Assembly (NCBI GenBank): GCA_949130495.1
Contig: OX422208.1
Coordinates: 398,000,561 to 398,064,560, forward strand
DNA: 64,000 nucleotides
Origin: Sambucus nigra
Lineage: Eukaryota > Streptophyta > Magnoliopsida > Dipsacales > Adoxaceae
Direction: 5' to 3'
This document shows positions 47,817 to 59,090 of this stretch, in pieces. Both the position numbers and the translations under genes were made by a program. Numbering within the stretch: position 1 is the first letter of the stretch; every line of letters starts with the position of its first letter. The notes beneath the pieces are model-generated. The model was given only the letters and a program-made list of their open reading frames with translations, searched no databases and was not told the origin of the DNA.

Positions 47817-48575
47817 ACGATTAATAGAAAAGCCAGGGAACAAATTTGTCAACATTTCAGTATCGTGTCTCATGATGAGAGACAACATTTTAGTCACTAG
47901 ATCTTAGTATTTTCTTTAAATAAACTACACATTAGTGGGATTTAATGAAGGTGATATGGTGATGATACAAATCAATCTGAAATGGTGTTCGAAGAATAAG
48001 TTCAAGAAACTTTAGTCAAGGAGAATTTCTTATAAATTCTAGCTGGACAAACTCATTCATCTATCATAAATAAATTCTAGTTGGACAAACTATTTGCACA
48101 AACAGTCATATGTACAAACAGTGTTATATCTAGCTGCATAACTCAAAACTTCATGTTGTTAATACCAACTATTGAAGATCCAAATTCATAATGGTTCAAA
48201 CTATTACCATATGATTTAATTACTAGTTTATAAATAGTGACAGTGAAAGGTTGATTTCACTCTGGGCTGATTGAGGTTTAGACGGATCCATGTTGTTTTT
48301 AGCTTTAATAATAATCTGACCAAGTTGTTTGTGTAAGCCAATTGTGGTTTGTTGTGAAACAAAACACTAGGAGTATTAGGAGAGCATACATGAATAAAAA
48401 ACATGTTAACATTGGGTTGTGCCTTAAATTTCCATATTGGACTAACACGTTGACTCGATGTGGTATTTTGGTGTTTGTATTATTTACAATTGGATCCCAA
48501 TTTAGGGAGTACCGAGGCTTGACCTCCCGAGGTATAGACTAGACTTAAACTAACATGTTTGATTTATGTAGGTAT
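47817..48575. other. CACTA interior, probable intron or non-coding
   Basis: AT-rich. 'ttctagctggacaaactcattc' (48,036) is partly duplicated at 48,077. No exon could be supported. Confidence 0.35.
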
Positions 48576-48734
48576 GTGATTCAGAACCCTAACTCTGAAT
48601 AGGATGAAATTCTTTCCTTGCCCTCGGCAGCTTGCCCATTGCTTCGCTCAAAGTTCAAACCTTTCACCTCCACTATTCACTCAGTTATCGATTCCACCGA
48701 CTCTGTTACTACCAAGCTCCTCATTAAATTGCAG
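48576..48734 (+). other. candidate exon A of a gene carried by CACTA
   Basis: The frame reads EILSLPSAACPLLRSKFKPF and on to TTKLLIKLQ, ending in TTGCAG followed by gc. A GC-AG intron would join it in phase to exon B. It could also be a captured fragment with a mutated GT donor. The left limit is uncertain, since an in-frame stop lies near 48,601. Confidence 0.4.
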
Positions 48735-48927
48735 GCACTAACTCATTCTTATTTATATTTACTAGTTGTTGCACATATGTTTCAACTTACTTTTTTAAAT
48801 GTCTCCTTGAATTACCTTTCATACAACTCATGGGGACCATTTTTCAATATGTCAAATCAGTACATATATTTAAGTACATGGTATTAGTAAATAAACTTAA
48901 GATCTTAACATTTTTACTGTATTTCAG

Positions 48928-49020
48928 GAAGCTACCTCACTTGGAATTGTCCCTTGTGTATCTTTGAAAGAAACTCCTATTGTTGTAGATGTCAGGAAGT
49001 TTCAGGTTCCTACAGCTGAG
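48928..49020 (+). other. candidate exon B (31 codons, phase 0)
   Basis: Preceded by tatttcag and followed by gtgaga. It encodes EATSLGIVPCVSLKETP and ends VRKFQVPTAE. The length is exactly 93 bp with both splice signals. It is part of an unrecognised protein. Confidence 0.55.
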
Positions 49021-49139
49021 GTGAGAATGTTTCTATTATTGTTATGGCAAATTCAATAGTTTAGTTGTTATTTTCCTCTTTTATTCCTTCTTCCCCAGTA
49101 AATGTTCTTTGTTTCTGATAAAACAAAATGCGATTGCAG

Positions 49140-49184
49140 TTCATAATGTCATGTTTAACTGATTATTATCCTAAAATTGGTCAG
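49140..49184 (+). other. candidate exon C (15 codons, phase 0)
   Basis: Preceded by gattgcag and followed by gtattc. It encodes FIMSCLTDYYPKIGQ. The length is 45 bp, and phase 0 is kept with exons B and D. Confidence 0.55.
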
Positions 49185-49438
49185 GTATTCTTCTCTCCAT
49201 ATTTTGGTATTCTCTCAAACCTCCGGCGACCTCTGACTGTTACCTCAACTCTAGTACTTAAGTATTTTTCCCTTTTCTGCTTTTTTTTAAAACAAATTTA
49301 CGCCTATTTCTTCCCCCGAACAAATTTTTTTTATAGTGTTTGCCCCATTAATTTTGCTAATGGATAATTTTTTGTACTAAATTGTATGACTAAATGTTGA
49401 TATTATGACTAATATGATAATTTTTTTTTGTTTGACAG

Positions 49439-49567
49439 AATGTCATTTTGGATCCTCATCAAGTTTCCAGCGTTGCGGTTGCGGCGTTGATGGCGATTAT
49501 AATAGAACGAAAGTTGATAGTCAACAACAACGAACTTCTTTTTTATACTTCATTTGATCGGTTATAA
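49439..49567 (+). other. candidate terminal exon D with stop
   Basis: Preceded by the T-rich tract tttttttgtttgacag. It encodes NVILDPHQVSSVAVAALMAI and continues to TSFDRL, then TAA at 49,565. Possible poly(A) signal AATAAA near 49,694. It closes a consistent phase-0 series A-B-C-D. I do not recognise the family; host-gene capture by CACTA elements is well known in plants. Confidence 0.5.
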
Positions 49568-49859
49568 TATAAAATATCTCATTTGGGGATGATTGTATTA
49601 GGATGTTATATTGGACGCTTTTATTAAAATAATGTAACTTTCGGGGCGATTGTATTACGATGTTTCATTCATTTGGTTTAAATTTCTTTTGTAAATAAAA
49701 AGTGGAGGCTTATAGAAATGTAAATGTTGAATATATTACACTTGTTTTTGTGGACTATGTTTGTATATGTTCTTAGGATTTAAATAGTGTGGTAAGAATA
49801 ATTGAATTTGTTTAAATTCGGGATATTGGATCTTGAAAAATATATTTTTTTCAAATAGA

Positions 49860-50195
49860 TATTAATATTACTAATAGCATTTTACTGTTACTAATTCTGA
49901 ATTTTACCGTTACTATTAGTAACATAATTTTATCGTTACTAATTCTGAATATTACCGTTACTATTAGTAACAGAATTTTACCGTTACTAATTTTGAATTT
50001 TACCATTACAATTAGTAACATAATTTAATCGTTACTAATTCGGAATTTTACCGTTACTATTAGTAACAGAATTTTAGCGTTACTAATGGTAACAGTAAAA
50101 TTTCGTTACTAACTTTATGTCCCACGCCTTTTTTTTAACGGAAAAATTGTGTTACTAATATTTTTAGTAACAGTAAAATTGTGTTACTAAAGGCG
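49860..50195. repeat. right subterminal repeats of CACTA
   Basis: About a dozen copies of 'taccgttacta(a/t)t' and 'tagtaacagaatttta' in both orientations over about 330 bp. In this superfamily such arrays bind the transposase. Confidence 0.85.
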
Positions 50196-50213
50196 TGTTT
50201 TAGTGTAGTGGAA

Positions 50214-51031
50214 GAGCATAGAGAAGTGAATATCTGGGAGAGGACAGTGGCATAAGAACCAGCACCAGTTGCGGTTGCACAAGAAGGTGGAGATGATAAT
50301 TTCGTCGCTGAAAATAAACCTTAGAATAGCGCCATTCAAAGGTTATAAGGCAATATCGACTCTCTAATCAAGAGTCGAGACCACAGCCACTAGGCTACAT
50401 AGAGGGGTCTCCTTTCGTGGAAAGGATCATAAGTTATCCTACCCCTGCAAAGTTTAAACCTCCTACTGTCATCCCGAAGTATGATAGGAGTTCCAATCTC
50501 ATCCATCACATAATTATGTATCAGTCGGCAATCGATGAGGTGTAGGGCATTCTCTAGTAACCTCACAGGTGCCGCCCATATATGGTATATAAATCTGCCT
50601 AAAAACTCTGTTGAGAATTTCAAGCAGTGTGTCGAGAAGTCCATACATAATTTCTAATTCAACATGAAATCGCCAAAAAAGGTAACTCACCTCTTATATG
50701 TGAAACAAGGAAAGAAGGAAAATCTGAGAAACTACATTTCTCAGTTCAATAAGGAGAAACTAGAGGTGGAAGATTATGAGGAGAACATAGTTATGACAAC
50801 CCTTATTAGCGGGTTACATCCAAGAAAACTGCTCTGGATGCTCTCTAAAGATCCTCCAAAGACCATGAAGGAACTCTTGGCCTCGATTGTGAGGATTATG
50901 AATGTAGAGGAGGCCATGGAGGCCAAAAGGGGAGATGTGAAAAGGTCTAGTGGAGGTAGTACTATCAGGCAAAAGATAAGGAAGGAAAGAAGAGGTCGAC
51001 TGAAGATAAATAAGCCAAGTAGACCCCTATG
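50214..51031 (+). pseudogene. gag: Tat2 gag, part 2 (capsid-like region)
   Basis: It resumes after the CACTA duplication. SPFVERIISYPTPAKFKPP (about 50,407-50,462) is the near copy of Tat1. From 50,664 the frame MKSPKKVTHLLYVKQGKKEN, NYISQFNKEKLEVEDYEEN, MTTLISGLHPRKLLW and SKDPPKTMKELLA fits the second half of Retrotrans_gag, with its usual 'L..y....~e.l..f..G' pattern. It ends Lys/Arg-rich at 51,030. Several stops lie in the first half. Confidence 0.8.
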
Positions 51032-52040
51032 AAAAATAGACCTGACATGATACTTAAAGAGATCAAGGATGACAAGGCACTTCGATGGATGGAGAATCTC
51101 AAGTACCCTCCTCACAAAAGTGACAAGATCAAATGGTCTGAGTTCCACTAAGACCATGAGCATACAACAGATAAATGCTTTGCTTTAAAGGATGAGATAG
51201 AGAAGCTATTGAAGCAGGGAAAGCTCCAAAAATATATAGACAGGAGTGGTACCAAGGATGAATCTAGGAAATAGCACAGTGGGGGAAAGGATGACAAGTC
51301 GAAACGAAAGTCCCCATCCCATAAAAAGGATAATGAGTCAGACAGTGAAGGGGATGTCCACGATATCCCTCCGAATATTTCAGAGGCAAAAGGTCAGATG
51401 CACATGATATTGATGTAAAAATAATATGTGGAGGATTAGCCGAAGGAGTCACGGAGCCGACCGACTATAAAGCCCATGTTGTGGAGGAAAGTAGATGCCT
51501 AAGAGGATGGATATTAATTCAGTCGAAATAGAGTCGAGGCTGGGGAAATTGAAAAAAATTAACATGGACACCTAAGTGGTGAGATTTTTAAAACTGGACC
51601 CGAGTTACATTCCCTCGGGTCATCAGCACCACGGTCCAAGGGTATGATGTATCACGTATCCTTTTTGATGGTAGTAGCTCGACCAACGTGATGTTTTGGG
51701 ACTACTTTAAATATTTGAAGCTCAATAAGAAGATATTGACCAATACCATCAACTACTAATCGACTTCAGCGGAGAAAAGGTCCACCATTTAGGGTGTTTG
51801 AAATGGATGTCTACATGGGAACCTGGCAGAGGTGTCTTACTAGGTAAGTGATCTTTTTTGTTATGAACGAGCATGTCTTCTCGGCCTATAATATTATACT
51901 TAGAAGAGTAGCACTCAAGGAGTTCGAGGCAGTTCCTTCAATGATCCACTAAATAATAGAATTCCTAACTCCCTATGGAATGGGGGAAGTTCTAGGTGAC
52001 CAAGAAAAGTCTCGATAATGTTATTTCATCTCAATCGAGG
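51032..52040 (+). pseudogene. Tat2 zinc-knuckle-like motif and aspartic protease, broken
   Basis: WSEFH-DHEHTTDKCFALKD and IEKLLKQGKLQKYI (51,133-51,240) form the Tat signature. IICGGLAEGV (about 51,419) is the usual linker motif. The protease active site reads ILFDGSSSTNVMF (51,658-51,696). The fold then continues through shifted frames. D-G-S replaces D-S/T-G. It carries stops in the linker and after the active site. Confidence 0.7.
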
Positions 52041-52045
52041 AAAGA

Positions 52046-52980
52046 GTGGCACATAAAAAACTTACAACTTCCTACAATATAACTATTCTCGACCCAAGGA
52101 ACGAAAAGAAGATGAAAAAAGGTGAGCCCACTGACGAGGTAGAATCCATCATCCTCAATGAGGACGAGCCTAAAAAAATTGTCCAGATTGGCTCATCCTT
52201 GAAGAAAGAAATAAAGGAAGAATTAGTGAAGCTATTAAAAAGAAGACAAAGTATCTTCGCCTAGAGCCATGAAGACATGCAAGGGATAGACCCGGAGGTT
52301 ATCTATCATCGATTGAATATTGATAAGAATGTAAAGCCCGCAAATCATTAAAGGAGATCCTATACAAGGGAAAATATGAGGTTATCCAGGATGAGGTGAA
52401 GAAGCTTCAGTCGTCCGAGTTTATTCGAGAAGTACAATATCTGGACTAGCTATCCAATGTCGTTATAGTGTCAAAGGCTCATGGCAAATGGAGAATGTGT
52501 GTCGACTTCACTAACCTGAATAAATCTTACCCTAAAGACAACTTCCCCTTGTCCCTAATCGATCAGATGGTTGATGCTACGATCGGGCATGAGTTGATGA
52601 GTTTCATGGACATGTATTCGATTTATCAGATATTCATGCATTAGGCCAATGTTAAGAAGACCTCATTTATCACGAATAAGGGGTCGGTATAAAAAATGAA
52701 GAGGCACGTATCAGAAGTTAGTAAACAAGATGTTTGAGTACCATATTTGGAAAACCATAGAAGTATAATTGGATGACCTGCTGACCAAGAGCCTAAAGGT
52801 TGAAAGTTATATTGTCGACCGTGAATGAACCTTTGACATGATGGATAAGTTCAGGATGAAATTGAACCCGACCACGTGTGTTTTCAGATTAAGTGTGGGT
52901 AAGTTACTCCTCTTCATTATAAATTAAAGGGGTATAGAGGTTAACCTTATAAAGATCAATGATCTTATAAACATTCAGAC
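52046..52980 (+). pseudogene. pol: Tat2 reverse transcriptase, broken
   Basis: A 72-codon frame (52,046-52,264) precedes the RT blocks EVKKLQSSEFIREVQY, KWRMCVDFTNLNKSYPKDNF (52,488-52,550), DQMVDATIGHELMSFMDMYS and KKTSFITNKGS. The catalytic box is damaged: V-stop-LDDLLTK replaces the usual MYVDD (about 52,765). FRMKLNPTTCVF follows. The FGL-NAGATYQR region is eroded. Confidence 0.8.
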
Positions 52981-53039
52981 ACCCGAGACGATTAAAGATG
53001 CTTAGAGGCTGACAGGGCGTGTTATAGCCCTTAACCGTT

Positions 53040-53397
53040 TTGTCTCCAGAGCTACAGATAAGTGTCCACCCTTATTCAAGATCTTGAAAAAATCATTTGT
53101 CTGGGTTGATGAGTGCGCGAAGGCCTTCCAAGAGCTAAAGGTAAACCTGGGGTGGCCCATGTTGTTGTCTCGGCCCATTCAAGGGGAGAGATTATTTCTA
53201 TACTTAGATGTGCAGAATCTGCTATCAGTGCAGCTTTTGTTCGTGAAGAGGAGGGTTTTTAAAACCCGATATATTTCAACAGAAAGGCACTACAGGGGGC
53301 CTAACTTAAATATCCAAGGATGGAGAAGTTCGCATACACTTTGATCCATACTTCCAAAAATATAAAACCATACTTCCGGGATCATACTATGGTGGTG
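53040..53397 (+). pseudogene. Tat2 RT-RNase H connection, split by a solo LTR
   Basis: FVWVDECAKAFQELKVNLG and LSRPIQGERLFLYLDV fit the region joining RT and RNase H. IHTSKNIKPYFRDHTMVV is cut at 53,397, and the expected next residues (LTDNPLRKV) resume at 54,977. Confidence 0.7.
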
Positions 53398-54971
53398 TGA
53401 CGCAACTAAGAATGTGTCTCAGAAATGCGTACTCTTTAGGCTCAAGTGCAAGCCTGTCGCTCAAGTAATAATCCGATAAGTCGGGTATCGATCCTCAGGG
53501 AAATAGGATAATGTAATTGTGACGACGTTGGATAGACAAGGAAATCCTAACTCTGACTCTAAAAAGAAAGAAAAAATAATTTGGTTTTGAGAATGACTAT
53601 ACTAGATGCAATTAATGAAATTAAGAAAAGATACAATTATATTAATTTACTTAAAATACTGATGAAGACTGATTTGAAACTTTAAATTATGAATGAGAAA
53701 AACAGGACGGGAATACAATCCCCCAACCCTAGTGTATTGCAGGTATAATACTAATCGTGAATTTAACTGATTAATTAGACCCATAATTTAGTACTCCCAA
53801 GCATTACGTATATGAGGTTCAAGCCCACATCATACATAATCTGAGGACGAGTAAATCAGTATCACGATAGTTACACTTGAATTGTATTCTAAAGCATCCC
53901 GATTACTCAGAAGCAAACGAGATCTAAAGATCTATAATTGTCGTGTCCCTACGCGATACGGTCATAATCAATCACTAAATTCAAAGGGTTAATGTTATAC
54001 ACATACAATTATCACATCAGGCTGGGTTCATGTATCCCGGCCTTAGAAAATCTAGCCTAGCATGCTGAAGGTAATGAAAACAGTGTTGGATTTGCAGAAA
54101 ACCATGATTAAACTAAGGACAATAGATGGAATGATGTAGAAAATAATTTAAGAGAGGAAACAACTCACTAATTTTACCAAAGCATTAACAGCAACAATTA
54201 AGAACACTTGTAATCAAAGAATTTCTGAATAATCTTTACTATTGGAATTAAAAGAATAAACTGTATCTAAACTAGGGTTTTTGAAAAAGAATGGAAAATT
54301 AACTAAAATTCTCCGTCCAAATAATGGTAAAAACTCGGGTTTATATACCCTACAGAAATTCAGGAATTTTAGCTGCACTAGGACTCTCATTGGAGGAGGA
54401 TAAGATTACAAAATCTCGACAGCCGGACCGGTCCGGGGCTTAGGCAAACCGGTCTGCCTCCTGATGCGGATCGGCTCTTTTAATTTTCTGGCGGACCGGT
54501 TCTTTTATTTTCCTTCCTTCTTTGATTTGGTTTCGATCCGGGGTCCTCTGGATTATTGCACATCGGACCGGTCCGGGGCGGGAGCGGATCGGTCTGCCTC
54601 TTTGACTTTTTTCTCAACTTTGACTGCTCATAACTTTTGTTCCGGGACTCCGATTGAGGTGTCATTCTTCCTATGTGCTCATGAACTTGATACTTCAACT
54701 TCTCTTTAGGTACCTCATCCGAATTTCGGGTAGAATTTACACTTTTGCCCTTTGGACTTTCCTTCCTTTCGTTTCTCGATTCTTCCAATTTCTTTCTTTC
54801 TTTCTTTCCATCAAATACCTGTAAAATCAATACGAAATACCAGAAACTCGGTGTACTCGTTAGGATAAGTCAGTAGCAAGATTATCAAATAAAGTCAAGT
54901 CGATTATGTTATTAGAGATGCTAAAAGTAACTAAATTATGGGATAAATTAGGAAGAATTTATGCCTAATCA
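53398..54971 (-). mobile_element. solo LTR inserted in Tat2 pol, reversed
   Basis: It begins TGACGCAACT on the plus strand and ends CCTAATCA. On the minus strand it reads TGATTAGGCATAAA...GTTGCGTCA. It is flanked by TGGTG (53,393-53,397) and TAGTG (54,972-54,976), a 5-bp duplication with one mismatch. It is the same family as the LTR at 2,610. ACCGGTCCGG palindromes lie at 54,427-54,580. The minus-strand 116-codon frame (54,480-54,830) aligns with LTR sequence at 2,678-2,977 and is not a gene. Confidence 0.8.
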
Positions 54972-54976
54972 TAGTG

Positions 54977-55140
54977 CTCACCGACAATCCATTGAGGAAG
55001 GTCATCCATAAAACTAAAAATTTACGGAGGTCGATGGCCTGGTCAATCTATCTAGGAGAGTTTGACATCATTTATCAGTCGAGAAATGCTATCAAGGTGA
55101 AGGAATTGGAAAATTTTATGACATAATTCACATGGGTCGA
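54977..55140 (+). pseudogene. Tat2 RNase H N-terminal link, resumed
   Basis: LTDNPLRKVIHKTKNLRRS and WSIYLGEFDIIYQSRNAIK is the conserved stretch between the two RNase H parts in Tat elements. It confirms the exact target site of the solo LTR. Confidence 0.7.
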
Positions 55141-55289
55141 GGTTGATAATAAAGATAATAAATAATAGAAACACCAATAGTTATGCCCGAAGAGGGAGTT
55201 ATAGAGAAAGTATCGACCGACATAAAAAGGTTGACTGTATGGAGAAATATTTGCTATTCAAAAATGGGATTTTGACTGAAGGGCCTTTT

Positions 55290-55720
55290 TTAGAGGAAGA
55301 CTCCACATGGAGCCTGTTTGTTAATGGCTCGTCTCACAAAAGTGGTAATAGAGCTTGTTTTATTTTCTCGGCTCCAAATGGAATTGATATTGAATATGCT
55401 TTGAGGTTCAACTTCAAGGCATAGAATAATGAGTCAGCGTATGAGGCCTTGTTGGCAGGTCTCTACCTGACCAAGGTGCTGAACGTTGGCCAAATAATTA
55501 TCCAAAGTGATTACCTGTTGGTTGTGAATAAGATTTTAGGCATTTAGGAGGCCAAGGACAAGAAGATGGATAAGTACTTGGATCGATCTAGAAGGGTGAC
55601 GAAGGTCTTTAATGAGGTAAAACTGAGGAGGATTCTATGGCTTGAGAAAATTTGAGTTGATGCTTTGGAAAGATTAGCATCGGCAACCAGGACAGAATCA
55701 GGCGCTCAATTCTAATGGAA
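55290..55720 (+). pseudogene. Tat2 RNase H domain
   Basis: WSLFVNGSSHKSG carries Asn in place of the first catalytic Asp (codon about 55,323). NNESAYEALLAGLYL keeps the Glu, and IIIQSDYLLVVNKI keeps the second Asp. ALERLASATRTES ends the domain. Stops follow FNFKA and KILGI. Confidence 0.75.
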
Positions 55721-55798
55721 ATTTTACACAAGCTAGCCATTGAGGAGGATGACAGTGGAGTTGAATTCTGCTTGAACTTAAATCTAGGTAAATCATAG

Positions 55799-57017
55799 AT
55801 GTACCCATTGATTAAGTATATTCGGGACAATGAACTCCCAAAATCTAAGGTCGGGAGAAAAAAAAACTCAGATACAAGGCAGCGAAGTTTTTTATCATTG
55901 GAGATGTGCTATATAGAAGAGGGTTTATGTTGCCTGTGCTCAGATGTGCTCATCCCTGTGAGGTGGAATACGTCCTATGAGACGTCCATAAAGGGTTGTT
56001 TGTAAGACACATCGATGGAGTTATCTGGCTAAAAGGATAGTTACTCAGGGCTTTTGGTGACTGACACTCGCCAAGGACACAACCGACTATGTGAAGAAGT
56101 GCAAAGAGTGTGAACGATTCTCTAATATCCCTCACCAACCTCATTAACCTCTCTCGTCTATCACTGCTCCATGGTCATTCGCAATATGTGGGATTGATCT
56201 TGTTGGTCCTCTTCCTAAGGCAGCGTGTAATTACTAGTATTTGATAGTTGTTATTGATTATTTGTCAAAATGGGTAAAGGTCGTGGCTATGATCTCCATA
56301 ACTGAGGTAAAAACATTCAAGTTTATTTAGAGAATTATCATCTTTAAATACGGCCTACCCAACACTTTAATATCAGATAATGGGAAACAGTTTATGAACA
56401 AGTCTATAGAGGCCTACTACGAAAGGGTGGATATCAAACAGTTTTACTCAGCACCTGGCTGACCTCATGAGCGTAGTTAGATAGAAGTCACCAATAGAAT
56501 AATACTTTATGGGATCAAGAAAAAGTTAGTGGTTGCGAAAGGTTTGTGGATAAAGGAGTTGCATGGGGTCCAATGTGCTTATCTGAAAATAGAGAAGACG
56601 TCGACGGGTGATATACCGTTTATGCTAGCCTATGGGTCTGAAGTAGTCATCCCTATTGAACTTTGGCTCCTTAGATACAGAGTCCAAACTTATGATCTCC
56701 AAGATAATGGAGATTAGAGGAGGCTTGATTTAGATTTAAATGAAGAGAGAAGGGAGGATGCTGAAATCTAACAGTCCACTTATTAGTAGAGATCCGTTAG
56801 GTTCTACAATAAAAGAGTTAAGGCCGACCCGATAGCCAAAGGTGACCTGGTGTTAAATAAGGTTTAGCATAGATCAAACAAGTTGCATCCTAATTGGCTG
56901 CGGTCGTATAGAGTACCAGAGGAGGTTGTCCACTGAACTTACTATTGGAAAACCTAGAGGGTGAACCCTTATCTAACCCTTGGAATACAGATTATCTTAA
57001 GCCATATTACCAGTAAT
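55799..57017 (+). pseudogene. Tat2 integrase, broken
   Basis: MYPLIKYIRDNELPKSK is the N-terminal block. KKCKECERFSNIPHQP is the zinc-binding C-x2-C side. The core reads FAICGIDLVGPLPKAA, VIDYLSKWVKV, KYGLPNTLISDNGKQF and EVTNRIILYGIKKKL, so the D, D and E residues are visible. LAYGSEVVIPIEL and KADPIAKGDLVLNKV lead to the terminus NTDYLKPYYQ at 57,015. Stops and frameshifts are frequent, but the catalytic triad codons survive, unlike in Tat1. Confidence 0.85.
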
Positions 57018-58489
57018 TTCTCAGTTGTACGAATGTAATATCATAATGAAGTGTGTAGAGGGGGATTGAAGGTAATCTTGAGTTTAGAGATAATTTCCCC
57101 ATTAATAACAGTATTTGGGATTAAGGCAGCGTTACAGCTTAAAGCGATGGAGCTCAGTGAGATAACTCAATACGATACAACTTAGTAAGGCAGCGTTGCA
57201 GCTCAAAGTGATACAGCTCAGTAAGGCAGTGATGTAGCTCAAGTGAGGTAGGTCAGCATGGCTGCCCAGAGGGATCTCCAACGAAGAAGCTGGTCGAGAG
57301 AGATGATCCTTTAATTCAATTATTTTACTTGTCCTTGTTGTATCTCTTTATTTACATTTACCATGAGTTGTAATGATTATAATGATTCTTACTGTGAGGT
57401 CGAACGGTACTCACGAGAGACCAGGCTTGGCAGGGCCTGGGAGAGCTTTCATGCTCTATTAAACGACCTCATCGTGGGATCTTCAGAGGGACTTGGTTTC
57501 GAGGATTGAGAAGTGAGGCACCGTTGGGGCAGGTCCTGACCATCTTAGATACACCTGGTAAAACACCAAAAAGACCCTGACCATGGAACCTCGCGGGGGA
57601 ACAGCCTTGAGTTCCATTGGGCGTTGAGTTGTGATCCAAACAACCTTCTACTTAATATCACATCTACTTTATGTGATGTCACTAACCAGCTAGGAAATAT
57701 CAGATCTGCACTTGAGTAAACCACCGTGGTATTTGGGGCTGTCAGATAGTTGGTGAGCCACCTCTGTGACGACAACCCCCTATCACACAGTGGTTAGGAA
57801 AAAGGCATGTCTTGGCATTTAATGTTTATGACGTGGAGATAACTAGTGCATCAGTTATTTAATGTTTGTAACATAAAGTATGAGGGATGTCTTTCACGGG
57901 AATTAATGACTGAGTTGCCTCGGGGGTAGTGTGGGGGGATATTTAAGGACCCCAACAACCTCTGGGGAGAGGATGTTCCTTTTTGAGAGTTCAGAAGTTA
58001 TCACTAGAGAAAATATACATTAAAGAGAGATTTATTATGAACCATAGTTTTTATTCACCCACCATTGTCATTTATTACGAAGCTTTTAATACTTGATAGA
58101 GATCCTTGAGGGTGGTTGGGGTGTTTGGATGCCTACCAAGGTGTATCTGGGGTGCTTACTTCTTTCTCCCTCCGAATGAATTACTTCTGAGTTCATTATT
58201 ATCTTTTGAGTCATACTTGAGAGATTTTTGAGTTCAAACTGAGTTTATCTTCACTAAGTTGTGTCAGCGTGTCTTGTAGTTAAGTGAAGGCGTGATTAGT
58301 TAACTTATCGTTACTATACTTAAAAAGGGGTTACGCCTCCATCTAATCTAAACTACCCTCTTACAAAGTGCAACTACTATTTGTATGTTATTAAAACTTA
58401 AATCAATGAAAAATGAATGTGTTGCATCGTAGTTATCGTTCAAGTATTGCATCGTTTGAATCGTACTAAATGAATTAGTTAAACTACAT
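57018..58489. other. Tat2 spacer after integrase
   Basis: No gene. A short repeated phrase 'aaggcagcgttgcagctcaa(a)g' recurs at 57,124-57,245. 57,920-58,120 looks like a leader: 'ggatatttaaggaccccaac' then AG/AT-rich sequence. This might be a decayed inserted LTR, but I found no ends. Confidence 0.4.
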
Positions 58490-59090
58490 CTCAGTGATAC
58501 GAGAGTGCATGAGAAGCCTCATCTCTTGACACACTCTCAATAACACTAAGAGGGGGAAGCAGTGTGATAAACATCACTGAGGTGATGAAAACATAAACAT
58601 CATTATGTGGGGAATTAATGATCAAAACTTTCTCAGACGAGACGAGAATGTATAAAGAGATAAGTGTCGTCCATACACCCTCAATAAAGATGAGAGGGGA
58701 CCTATGTGATAACATCATTTACTTGGTGACAAACACAAAATTTAAAATCACTTGATTATGGTTACTTCAACATCATTATGGGTGAATTAATAGTCAAAAC
58801 TCTCTCGGCGAGATGAGAGTGTATGAAGAGATAAGTCTCGTCAACAATGAGAGGGGACTTATGTAGTAACGTCATATACTTGGTGACAAAAACAAAATTG
58901 AAAATCATTTGATTATGATTACTTAAACAACCTTATGTGGTGAATTGTTAGTCAAAACACTCTCGACGAGATGAGAGTTTATGAAGAGACAAGTCTCATC
59001 CATACACTCTCAATAACGACGAGAGGGGACTTATATGATAACATCATTTACGTGGTGGCAAATGCGATGGTTGAAAATCACCAATTTAGT
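58490..59090 (+). repeat. Tat2 3' tandem repeat, unit about 160-172 bp
   Basis: Units start at 58,622, 58,794 and 58,952 with TCAAAAC(T/A)(T/C)TCTC, each followed by 'gacgaga(t/c)gagagt', 'gaagagataagtc', 'gagaggggac' and 'gataacatcattta'. A diverged half unit precedes at 58,490. Such 3' untranslated tandem repeats in Tat elements are known sources of satellite DNA. Confidence 0.8.

Larger units (their letters stand above)
42268..50210. mobile_element. CACTA (En/Spm-type) transposon, TSD GAA
   Basis: Termini are CACTACACCAAAACAC on the left and, reversed, CACTACACTAAAACAC on the right. It is flanked by the 3-bp duplication GAA (42,265-42,267 and 50,211-50,213). Subterminal repeats of the type 'ttactaat(a/t)(g)taac' and 'taccgttactaatt' are dense at 49,860-50,195 and sparser at 42,300-42,400, as expected for transposase binding arrays. 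I found no TNP2/transposase domain in the 7.9 kb, so it appears non-autonomous. It carries gene-like exons and two nested DNA elements, and it sits in Tat2 gag. Confidence 0.92.

Noticed and set aside
50774..51163. 129-codon minus-strand frame
   Set aside because: It is antisense to the recognised Tat2 gag and zinc-knuckle-like region, and has no signature of its own.
54480..54830. 116-codon basic minus-strand frame
   Set aside because: It lies wholly within the reversed solo LTR and matches LTR sequence at 2,678-2,977, which is broken differently; no domain.
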